A stretch of 17,854 bases of DNA from assembly GCA_026985755.1 (NCBI GenBank), contig JALSPX010000046.1, positions 1 to 17,854 on the forward strand, given 5' to 3'. This document shows positions 6,671 through 14,085 of the stretch, one piece after another; positions within the stretch are counted from its first letter, which is position 1, and each line of letters opens with the position of its first letter. A model generated the notes under the pieces. The model was not told the DNA's origin and searched no databases. It worked only from the letters and a program-made list of their open reading frames with translations. Origin of the DNA: Sulfurovum sp. (GTDB lineage Bacteria > Campylobacterota > Campylobacteria > Campylobacterales > Sulfurovaceae). The translations under genes and the position numbers were made by a program.

Positions 6671-7329
6671 TGGCACTAAAAATGAAAGAGCTCATGGCGC
6701 TAAGTGATGAGAGTAAATCAACGATACTCTACTATATAAAAGAGGGACTCCTTCCTGAACCCTCCAAACCCAAACCCAATGTACACCTTTATGATGAAAG
6801 TTGTGTGCAGATACTCAAATTTATCAAATATCTACAGCATAATTTTTCGTACAGTATTTCTGATATACAGACTATCTTTAGCGAGAATAAGTTTGATTTT
6901 GACGACTCTTTTGATATGATGGTACGTTCATTGGAGCTTCTCTCTGCAAGCAAAGGTAGTCAGTGGTATACCAAACAAGAGTTTCTGTCACTGTTGGGCA
7001 TAGATGAGGCAAAATTAAAACACTTCCAGCAAAAAAAATATCTCTTTGAAAAAGCAAAAGGTTTTTCAGACAAAGAGCTTGAAATCGCAGAGATACTTCT
7101 GCGTGCAGAAAGACTAGGTTTGGATAGCACATTGCTAGATGCTTATGTCACTACAGCACAAGCATTGGCAAATAAAGAAAATGAAGTAGGAAGTAAACTT
7201 CTAGAAAATGACACACAAGCACATGACGAACGGTATGAATTACTTTTTGATTTGGTTTTAACCCTCAAGCCATATATCTTTAATATGCATACAGTAGAAG
7301 CACATCAAACAAACGTAAAAAAGGATTAA
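6670..7329 (+). CDS. MerR-like transcriptional regulator
   Basis: 219 residues. Seen: an N-terminal MerR-type winged helix at about 1-70 (MKELMALSDESKSTILYYIK, GLLP, then VHLYDESCVQILKFIKYL and FSYSISDIQTIF). The middle and C-terminal parts are helical, with no Cys cluster for a metal or redox ligand (the only Cys is in the DNA-binding domain), so the signal is not a classical MerR metal. ATG 6670 is preferred over the GTG at 6667 because AAAGGA lies 6 nt before it. The fusion gene starts 3 nt after its stop, with its Shine-Dalgarno inside this gene's last codons, so the regulator and lipid genes are one operon. The 8-bp inverted repeat over its start suggests autoregulation. The ligand is unknown; fatty acids or lysolipids are possible from context only. 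Confidence 0.8.
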   Translation: MALKMKELMALSDESKSTILYYIKEGLLPEPSKPKPNVHLYDESCVQILKFIKYLQHNFSYSISDIQTIFSENKFDFDDSFDMMVRSLELLSASKGSQWYTKQEFLSLLGIDEAKLKHFQQKKYLFEKAKGFSDKELEIAEILLRAERLGLDSTLLDAYVTTAQALANKENEVGSKLLENDTQAHDERYELLFDLVLTLKPYIFNMHTVEAHQTNVKKD

Positions 7330-7332
7330 CCC

Positions 7333-10300
7333 ATGAAAGCACTCTTTAAAATTACAGGATTTACCCCTTATATATTGATTATATTTCTCAATGCGATGAC
7401 TGATTTGGGGCATAAGATTATTTTGCAAAACACTATCTTTAAAGCCTATGAGGGCTCAGAGCTTATTGTACTTACAGCGATTGTCAATGCTTTGATTCTT
7501 TTACCCTTTATTTTTCTCTTTTCTCCTGCAGGATATATATCGGATAAGTATCCTAAAACCAAAGTCATAGAGTATGCCTCTGGTGCAGCGATTGGGATTA
7601 CATCATTCATCCTTATTTCTTATACTATGGGGTGGTTTTGGGTAGCGTTTGGGCTTACCTTTGTACTCGCAGCACAGTCAGCTATCTATTCTCCTGCAAA
7701 GTATGGGCTCATCAAAGAGATGACAGGAAACGAAAACTTAGCCCCTGCCAATGCATTGGTGCAGTCTGTGACTATCGTCTCTATTTTACTTGGTGCCGTG
7801 GTGTACTCACTCTTTTTTGAGTCACTTTTACAAGACAGAAGCACCGTACCCTCTGAGATACTACAGTACATACAACCTGTAGGGTTTTTACTGATAGCTG
7901 CGAGCATTATGGAGTATTTGCTTGCGAGACGTTTGGCGAAAACCTTTACGCCTGTAGCCATAGATGAGAGTATGACTTTTGAGCCAAAAGAGTACCAAAA
8001 CCTACACTACCTCAAAGCCAATCTCAAAGTGATTAAAGAGAATGAAGTGGTATGGCTTAGCATTCTAGGACTAAGCATCTTGTGGGGTGTCTCTCAAGTG
8101 GTCTTGGCCATTTTTGGTGAGCATCTTAAAACAACATTGGGGGTGACCGATACCGTGGTGGCACAAGGACTGTTGTCGCTCTCTGGCTTGGGGATGATAG
8201 TGGGTTCCATGGTGGTAGGGCGTGTGAGTAAAAATTACATCGAAACAGGTATCATCCCTCTAGGTGCTTTGGGTGTCACTGTGGCACTTTACATGATGCC
8301 AAGTCTCACTTCATTGACTGCATTGGGTACCTCTTTGTTTGTCTTTGGTTTTTCAGCAGGGCTCTTTATGGTACCGCTCAATGCGATGATACAGTTCTCC
8401 ACGCCATCCGCTATATTGGGAAAAGTGCTTGCAGGAAACAACTTTATGCAAAATGTGAGTATGTTTCTTTTCCTTATACTTACAGCACTCTTTGGCTACT
8501 TCGATTTAGGCTCTACAGGCTTGTTTTACATCATCGCCACGGTGGCATTTGTGGGTATGGGATATACGTTTATCAAATTACCTCAGTCACTCATTCGTTA
8601 TGTAGTGCGTATGATTATCGGTTTCAAGTACCGCTTACATGTAGATGGGCTTAAAAACATCGAAGCAGACAAAGGGGTATTGCTTTTGGGTAACCATGTC
8701 TCATTTTTAGACTGGGCAATTCTCCAAATGGCATACCCTGAGCAAATCCGTTTTGTGATGGAGCGTAGCTATTATGAAAAGTGGTATCTTAAACCATTTT
8801 TTGACTTCTTTGGGGTGATACCTATCTCTAGTCGTGGGAGCAAAACCGCACTCTCTTTGGTGACAGAAGCACTGAATCGTGGTGAGACCGTAGCACTCTT
8901 TCCAGAAGGACATCTTTCTCGTAATGGGCATTTGGGAGCCTTTCAAAGAGGTTTTGAACTTGCTACTAAGGAAGCTAGCAATGCCATTATCGTGCCATTT
9001 TTCCTCAAAGGGCTTTGGGAAGATAATTTCTCGTACGCCTCTAAAAAGATGAAACGCAACAAAAACAAAGACATCTCTGTGACTTTTGGGGAAGCATTGG
9101 ATGTACATAGTGATGCAGTACGTGTAAAAAAAGCAGTCTTTGACCTCTCTGTGCAAAGTTGGAAAGCCTACGCCAACACCTTACCCTGCATACAAAAAGC
9201 GTGGATTGACGCGGCAAAAGAGGCAGGAAGCAAGCTTTGTATGGCAGACTCTACAGGGGTAGAAGTAAGTGGTGAGCGTTTTGCTACAGGTACATTTATG
9301 ATAGCCTCTGCACTCAAGCCTGTGGTAAACAACACGCAAAATGTGGGTGTACTTTTGCCTACTTCTGTAGGTGGGTCTATGGGCAATATGGCATTGTTGA
9401 GCTTAGGTAAAACAGTAGTAAACCTGAACTACTCTTCAGGCACAGAGAGTTTGCTTCATGCATTGAAAATCGCCAATATTACTACGGTGATGAGTTCTAA
9501 ACAGTTCGTCACCAAACTCAAAGCCAAAGGGTTTGACATGACAGAAGCTCTGGAGGGTGTAGAGGTCATTTACCTAGAAGAGGTAAAAGAGAAGATGAGC
9601 AAAGTCAAAGGTTTACTGACACTTGGGCTTGTGAAGTTCTTGCCTACATGGTTATTGAGCCTGCTGTATGTCAAAGGTGTAAATCTTGATGATACCGCAG
9701 CGATACTTTTTTCTAGTGGAAGTGAGGGGACACCTAAAGGCATAGAGCTTAGCCATAAAAATATGATGGGCAACATCAAACAAGCCATCACCCTCATTAA
9801 CCCTAACGATGAAGATGTGATGCTAGGAACGCTACCCATTTTCCATTCCTTTGGGCTGACGGTGACGACACTCTTGCCACTCATAGAGGGTATACCAGTT
9901 GTCTGTCACCCTGATCCAACCGATGGTTTTGGCATAGGTAAAATGGCAGCGAAATATGAAGCGAGCATGCTCTTTGCCACGGCAACATTCTTTAGGCTCT
10001 ATACACGGAACAAAAAGCTGCATCCACTAATGTTTAGCCATTTACGCATGGTCATTGCAGGGGCAGAGAAGTTACCATTAGAGATACGCGAAGCCTTTAA
10101 GGCGAAGTTTGGGCTAGACATCTACGAGGGCTATGGTGCGACAGAAACCACGCCAGTTGCGTCTATAAACATACCAGACGTACTCATGCAAGATTCATGG
10201 AAACCACAGATAGGTCATAAGGTAGGTACTGTAGGGCTACCCGTACCAGGAAGCAGTTTCAAGATAGTCGATCCTGAGAGTTTTGAAGAACTAGCCACAG

Positions 10301-10785
10301 GTGAAGAGGGGATGATACTTATCGGTGGTACACAAATCATGAAAGGCTACATCGGAGACGAGCAAAAAACCGCATCGGTTATCAAAGAACTAGACGGCAT
10401 ACGTTGGTACGTTACAGGTGACAAAGGGCGTTTAGATGAAGATGGTTTCCTCACCATCGTAGACCGATACAGTCGTTTTGCCAAAGTAGCAGGAGAGATG
10501 GTGAGTTTGGGGCTTGTAGAGAGTGAAATCGTCAAGGTTTTAGGCGAAAACGACCAGATAGCCATCTCTGCTCTGCCAGATGCAAAAAAGGGCGAGAAGT
10601 TGGTCTTACTTTTAGAGGGTGAGATGGAACTAGATACCCTCAAAGAGCAGATAAAAGCCATAGAAATGAATCCGCTTTTTGTGCCTAGTGAGTATTATAA
10701 GGTAGAGGAGTTGCCTAAACTTGGTACGGGGAAGGCTGATTTTAAAGGGGCTAAGAAGTTGGCTCTTCTTTTAAGTGAAGGATAA
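7333..10785 (+). CDS. aas: LplT-like MFS transporter / PlsC acyltransferase / acyl-ACP synthetase fusion (Aas type)
   Basis: 1150 residues with three domains. (1) About 1-425: a 12-helix MFS transporter like LplT, the lysophospholipid flippase (MTDLGHKIILQN start, PAGYISDKYPKTK loop). (2) About 430-610: a PlsC/LPLAT acyltransferase with NHVSFLD (NHx4D, near 453) and FPEGHLSR (near 522). (3) About 640-1150: an AMP-binding ligase with the P-loop SSGSEGTPKG (near 793), YGATETTP (near 933), TGDKGRLDEDG (near 1029), the hinge RYSRFAKVAGEMV, and the C-terminal Lys in LGTGKAD (near 1130). Known: in E. coli, LplT brings lysophosphatidylethanolamine across the inner membrane and Aas reacylates it using acyl-ACP made by its ligase half. 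Here all steps are on one inner-membrane chain. AAAAAGGATT precedes ATG. DUF2339 follows after 3 nt. Such triple fusions are known in other proteobacteria. Confidence 0.93.
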   Translation: MKALFKITGFTPYILIIFLNAMTDLGHKIILQNTIFKAYEGSELIVLTAIVNALILLPFIFLFSPAGYISDKYPKTKVIEYASGAAIGITSFILISYTMGWFWVAFGLTFVLAAQSAIYSPAKYGLIKEMTGNENLAPANALVQSVTIVSILLGAVVYSLFFESLLQDRSTVPSEILQYIQPVGFLLIAASIMEYLLARRLAKTFTPVAIDESMTFEPKEYQNLHYLKANLKVIKENEVVWLSILGLSILWGVSQVVLAIFGEHLKTTLGVTDTVVAQGLLSLSGLGMIVGSMVVGRVSKNYIETGIIPLGALGVTVALYMMPSLTSLTALGTSLFVFGFSAGLFMVPLNAMIQFSTPSAILGKVLAGNNFMQNVSMFLFLILTALFGYFDLGSTGLFYIIATVAFVGMGYTFIKLPQSLIRYVVRMIIGFKYRLHVDGLKNIEADKGVLLLGNHVSFLDWAILQMAYPEQIRFVMERSYYEKWYLKPFFDFFGVIPISSRGSKTALSLVTEALNRGETVALFPEGHLSRNGHLGAFQRGFELATKEASNAIIVPFFLKGLWEDNFSYASKKMKRNKNKDISVTFGEALDVHSDAVRVKKAVFDLSVQSWKAYANTLPCIQKAWIDAAKEAGSKLCMADSTGVEVSGERFATGTFMIASALKPVVNNTQNVGVLLPTSVGGSMGNMALLSLGKTVVNLNYSSGTESLLHALKIANITTVMSSKQFVTKLKAKGFDMTEALEGVEVIYLEEVKEKMSKVKGLLTLGLVKFLPTWLLSLLYVKGVNLDDTAAILFSSGSEGTPKGIELSHKNMMGNIKQAITLINPNDEDVMLGTLPIFHSFGLTVTTLLPLIEGIPVVCHPDPTDGFGIGKMAAKYEASMLFATATFFRLYTRNKKLHPLMFSHLRMVIAGAEKLPLEIREAFKAKFGLDIYEGYGATETTPVASINIPDVLMQDSWKPQIGHKVGTVGLPVPGSSFKIVDPESFEELATGEEGMILIGGTQIMKGYIGDEQKTASVIKELDGIRWYVTGDKGRLDEDGFLTIVDRYSRFAKVAGEMVSLGLVESEIVKVLGENDQIAISALPDAKKGEKLVLLLEGEMELDTLKEQIKAIEMNPLFVPSEYYKVEELPKLGTGKADFKGAKKLALLLSEG

Positions 10786-10788
10786 GAG

Positions 10789-13380
10789 ATGAACACCCCA
10801 GAATTGTGGATACTCATACTAGGTTTTTGGATCTATGTGTTGCAGAATAAAATCAAACATTTAGAAAAGTTAGTCGAAGGCTTACTCGATAGTGAGAAAG
10901 AAACTGTAATCAAACCTGCGGTACATAAAGAAACGCCCGAATACATTGTACCAAAACCTGCCAAAGTTGAGCTGCCAAAAGAGGAAGATACTGAGTATCT
11001 CAGTGCAGTCTCTGCGCTTAAAGCAGAACATACGACACCAAAGGCTACCACAAGAGTGGTGCACTCTAAAGAGAAACCTGTACATACAGAGCCGTCTTGG
11101 TTGATGGAAATGCTGAGTAATTACTTTACGGGCGGTAACTTGCTCGTACGTATAGGAGGGGTGATACTCTTTTTTGGATTGGCATTTTTACTGAAGTATG
11201 CAGCAGAACATAGTATCATCAGTATAGAGATGCGTTTATGGGGCATAGGCTTGGCGGCTATAGTACTCATAGGTATAGGGTGGAGACTTAGGGCTAGAGA
11301 AGGTGCCTATGGGCAGATACTTCAAGGGCTTGGCGTGGCGATACTCTACCTTGTCATCTATGGGGCATCTAAGTTTTATGGTTTGATTTCTTTAGAGATG
11401 GCGTTTGTGTTGATGCTGGGCGTGGTGGTGTTAGGCTCTATACTTGCTGTCATAGAAGACTCCTTGCCTTTGGCACTGTTTGCGACAGCAGGAGGCTTTT
11501 TAGTCCCTATACTCACCTCTAGTGGTGATGGCTCTCACATTATGCTCTTTAGCTACTACGCTTTCTTAAATCTTGGCTTGTTCATTGTGGCGTGGTTTCG
11601 TTCTTGGCGTGTGCTGAATGTGGTTGGGTTTCTCTTTACCTTTGTCATCGCTACAGTGTGGGGTGTGTTGCGTTACAAGTCGGGCATATTTGCTACGACA
11701 GAACCGTTTTTGATACTCTACTTTTTGATGTATCTGAGTATTTCCATTTTATTCACTATCAAGCATCCTTACGAGCCTAAAAATCTTGTAGATGGTACCT
11801 TGGTCTTTGGCTTGCCTGTGGTTGCATTTCCTCTGCAAGTCAATTTGGTATCTATATATGAGTATGGTGAAGCCTATAGTGCAGTGGTGCTAGGTGTGCT
11901 TTATGCAGGGCTATGGTTTATACTTAAAAACAAAGAGCGTACTCTACTTTTGGCACAGTCATTTTTGGCGTTGTCGGTGGTATTCTTTACTATAGCCGTA
12001 CCATACATTTTCGATGCAGATGTCTCTGCGGCACTTTGGTCACTGGAGAGTGCAGGGGTGATTTGGATAGCCTTAAAACAAAACCGTATGTTGACACGTT
12101 ATTTTGGGGAGCTTTTACTCTTTATCTCTTTGCTTGTCTACCCTGAGTCTGTAGGTATTTATGGCTTAAGTATGGCAGAGTATTTGGGTTACATCGTCAT
12201 TACCATAGCGACACTGGTTTCTGCCTATCTACTCGATAGTCATCAAAAGAGTTTACCTAGCTTAGACGTTGCTATTGCAAAACTCTTTTTGACTGCTGGG
12301 CTTGTGTTATGGTTTGTGTCAACGATTGACATCTTGTCACTTCTCCATCATTTCATTCAAGGGCAAGAGATGCTTTTAGCATTGATAGCAGGTGTAATAT
12401 TACTCATGTTAGTCACGAGGAAACTAAGATGGAAACTGCTTATCAATGTTTTACAAGCTACCCTCTTGTTAGGTATGGTAATTTTCTTTGTGTCAGCCAT
12501 AGGGAGACTCTCCTATATTCATCCGTTTGCAGACTTTGGTGCTCTTTTGTATGGGGTGTTGTTTGTCTTGCATTTTGTGCTACTTTATATGTACCAAAAA
12601 GAGTGGCAGTGGGCAAGGCATCTGCATATGATAGGGCTTTGGTTTTTTGTAGGGCTTGGGAGTGTAGAGTTGCATTACCATGTGACAGCTATGTATCAAA
12701 CAAGTAGTGCTTCTCTATTATCGTTTGCTGCACTACCTCTAGCGGTATCGTTAGGACTCTTGGTACCCAAAGCGTACAAAGCTTGGCTAGAACCACAGAG
12801 AGAAAACTACCAAATGTTAGGGGCAGGTGGCTTGTTACTTGCACTTGGGCTATGGCAATTTAAAGCTTTCTCGCAGGTACTAGAGGGAAGCTATATACCT
12901 TTCTTTAACCTGCTAGACATGATGCAAATAGCTGTTCTTGCGGTGATGGCTTACTGGGGCTATAAAAATAAAAGTGTGTTGTCCGAAGATGGCACAATAT
13001 TACTCTATGGGGTGTTAGCCATTATGGGCTTCTCGCTCCTCACGGTGATATTCGCAAGAACCGTGCATCAGTCTCAGCATGTTGCCTACACCATCCATGC
13101 CTTGTGGAAAAGTAACTACTTCCAAACAGGCTTGTCTTTGTTGTGGTCGGTGTTGGCTATCATCTTTATGGTGCTCTCAAAACGCTACATGCACAGAACA
13201 CTCTGGATGGCAGGCTTTGGGCTACTCATCGTAGTGGTACTCAAACTCTTCTTTGTAGAGCTTGCACATTCGGGTACGATAGAGCGTATTATCTCATTTA
13301 TGGTGGTGGGTACCTTGTTACTACTGATAGGCTATTTTGTGCCTATGCCACCAAATAAGGAAGAAGAGAATGTCAGATAA
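10789..13380 (+). CDS. DUF2339 multi-spanning membrane protein
   Basis: 863 residues. Seen: one N-terminal membrane helix (LWILILGFWIYVL) followed by a short coiled-coil-like stretch (NKIKHLEKLVEGLLDSEKE). A charged, Pro-rich linker runs to about residue 105. From about 110 the DUF2339 signature begins (NYFTGGNLLVRIGGVILFFG, then LKYAAEH and GWRLRAREGAYGQILQGLG). The rest is an almost unbroken series of hydrophobic helices, more than twenty by eye, ending in a short polar tail. Known: COG5373/DUF2339 proteins are large inner-membrane proteins of unknown function. The gene starts 3 nt after the fusion gene, and its last 11 nt overlap the DCC gene, so all are translated together. The context suggests an envelope role, which is inference. 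Confidence 0.88.
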   Translation: MNTPELWILILGFWIYVLQNKIKHLEKLVEGLLDSEKETVIKPAVHKETPEYIVPKPAKVELPKEEDTEYLSAVSALKAEHTTPKATTRVVHSKEKPVHTEPSWLMEMLSNYFTGGNLLVRIGGVILFFGLAFLLKYAAEHSIISIEMRLWGIGLAAIVLIGIGWRLRAREGAYGQILQGLGVAILYLVIYGASKFYGLISLEMAFVLMLGVVVLGSILAVIEDSLPLALFATAGGFLVPILTSSGDGSHIMLFSYYAFLNLGLFIVAWFRSWRVLNVVGFLFTFVIATVWGVLRYKSGIFATTEPFLILYFLMYLSISILFTIKHPYEPKNLVDGTLVFGLPVVAFPLQVNLVSIYEYGEAYSAVVLGVLYAGLWFILKNKERTLLLAQSFLALSVVFFTIAVPYIFDADVSAALWSLESAGVIWIALKQNRMLTRYFGELLLFISLLVYPESVGIYGLSMAEYLGYIVITIATLVSAYLLDSHQKSLPSLDVAIAKLFLTAGLVLWFVSTIDILSLLHHFIQGQEMLLALIAGVILLMLVTRKLRWKLLINVLQATLLLGMVIFFVSAIGRLSYIHPFADFGALLYGVLFVLHFVLLYMYQKEWQWARHLHMIGLWFFVGLGSVELHYHVTAMYQTSSASLLSFAALPLAVSLGLLVPKAYKAWLEPQRENYQMLGAGGLLLALGLWQFKAFSQVLEGSYIPFFNLLDMMQIAVLAVMAYWGYKNKSVLSEDGTILLYGVLAIMGFSLLTVIFARTVHQSQHVAYTIHALWKSNYFQTGLSLLWSVLAIIFMVLSKRYMHRTLWMAGFGLLIVVVLKLFFVELAHSGTIERIISFMVVGTLLLLIGYFVPMPPNKEEENVR

Positions 13381-13753
13381 AGTCGTTATTTTTGATGGGG
13401 AATGTATGTTGTGCAATAGCGCTTTGAGCCTATTGATAAAGATAGATAGAGATAAGGTACTGAGATATACATCCTTGCAAGGAGAGTATGTGAAGCGTTT
13501 GAATCTTCCCAATGGTATGGATAGTATTATATTTTATAATGAGGGACAATTGTATACTAAATCTACAGCCATTTTGAAAATACTTAGTAGTCTCGGAGGA
13601 GTGTGGGTTGTCGTGAATGTGTCGTATGTTATTCCTGTGGCTATGAGAGATTATCTTTATGATATTGTTGCCAAGTATCGCTATACGTTTTTTGGCAAAA
13701 TGGAGTCGTGTCGTATGCCAAAAGAGGAAGAAAAAGCGTTATTCATCCCTTAA
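13370..13753 (+). CDS. DCC-family thiol-disulfide oxidoreductase-like protein (DUF393)
   Basis: 127 residues. Seen: the family motif DGECMLCN (9-16) with the C-x-x-C pair in a thioredoxin-like first helix, the second-strand block LRYTSLQGEY, and the family's C-terminal RYTFFGKMESC. Known: DCC proteins are small, broadly distributed and predicted thiol-disulfide exchangers; the biochemical role is not settled. Start: ATG 13370 overlaps the end of the DUF2339 gene and has AAGGA (13357-13361) eight bases upstream; an in-frame upstream ATG at 13337 would add 11 residues not seen in the family. It is the last gene of the operon. Its TAA stop (13751-13753) is part of the left end of the long inverted repeat, so the repeat abuts the reading frame with no gap. 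Confidence 0.88.
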   Translation: MSDKVVIFDGECMLCNSALSLLIKIDRDKVLRYTSLQGEYVKRLNLPNGMDSIIFYNEGQLYTKSTAILKILSSLGGVWVVVNVSYVIPVAMRDYLYDIVAKYRYTFFGKMESCRMPKEEEKALFIP

Positions 13754-13921
13754 ACCCAAAATATGCATTAGAAATCATCCATCTTCTGCAAAGCATTAGC
13801 ACATGGGCATTCACAAAGAATCATCGATTAACCTTTGGGTTAACCTCAAATTCTTTGCAAACACCCATGCACTAAGTCTTTACAGAATTTGAAACGATTC
13901 TAATACATAATTTGGGTTAAA
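13750..13921. repeat. 172-nt nested palindrome, long form of the TTAA-flanked repeat
   Basis: The whole stretch is symmetric about 13835.5. Pairing 13751-13835 against 13836-13920 by hand gives 59 Watson-Crick pairs of 85. The outer 24 nt (13750-13773) equal 1117-1140, and the last 34 nt (13888-13921) equal 1141-1174 except one base, so this is the short copy plus 114 extra nt (13774-13887). The inner part makes further arms, for example ATGGG (13803-13807) with CCCAT (13864-13868), and CAAAGAA with TTCTTTG. The terminal word TTTGGGTTAA (13911-13920) also occurs at the centre (13834-13843). TTAA is present at both ends. It holds no reading frame of note. It may be a MITE-like element, a structured RNA, or a terminator for the upstream operon. 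Confidence 0.85.
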
Positions 13922-14042
13922 ACCGTATGATATATTTATAAATATTAAAATGCATTAACTCACCTATAATACCCATAAATACGCGCTATAGTAGAAAAAA
14001 GAACAAATGTTCACTATCCTTTTACCATAGCTGTCAGCAACA
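13922..14042. other. AT-rich leader region between the long repeat and the eno promoter
   Basis: With the repeat, this completes a gene-free stretch of 332 nt. It holds a TATAAT at 13965-13970 without a clear -35, which may be an extra upstream promoter for eno, and a short inverted repeat GAAC-AAAT-GTTC at 14001-14012. No reading frame or RNA gene is recognised. Confidence 0.4.
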
Positions 14043-14054
14043 TTTAGATAAAAT
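14043..14054 (+). promoter_or_regulatory. eno promoter -10 block
   Basis: TTTAGATAAAAT, the same 12 bases as before recA (5499-5510). The ATG follows 31 nt later, with AAAGG at 14074-14078 as the ribosome binding site. It gives eno its own promoter, as expected if the upstream operon was inserted between recA and eno. Confidence 0.6.
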
Positions 14055-14085
14055 AAGAGCATTAATTATAACTAAAGGTATATAT

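Noticed and set aside
6252..6695. 147-codon minus-strand frame over the recA end and the regulator start
   Set aside because: Antisense to the conserved RecA C-terminal region and to the regulator's operator region; the translation is low-complexity and Phe/Ser/Leu-rich.
8707..9156. 149-codon open frame on the minus strand inside the fusion gene
   Set aside because: It is antisense to the clearly conserved acyltransferase domain, has no ribosome binding site pattern or recognisable protein features, and is a by-product of codon use.
13750..13921. Integron attC-like site (long imperfect palindrome after a gene)
   Set aside because: The ends are TTAAACCC and GGGTTAAA; the GTTRRRY/RYYYAAC core pair of attC sites is not matched, and there is no integrase or cassette array in the window.
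14001..14012. GAAC-AAAT-GTTC, matching the Gram-positive type LexA box
   Set aside because: It lies before eno, not recA, and this phylum generally lacks LexA; a 12-nt palindrome in AT-rich DNA may be chance.
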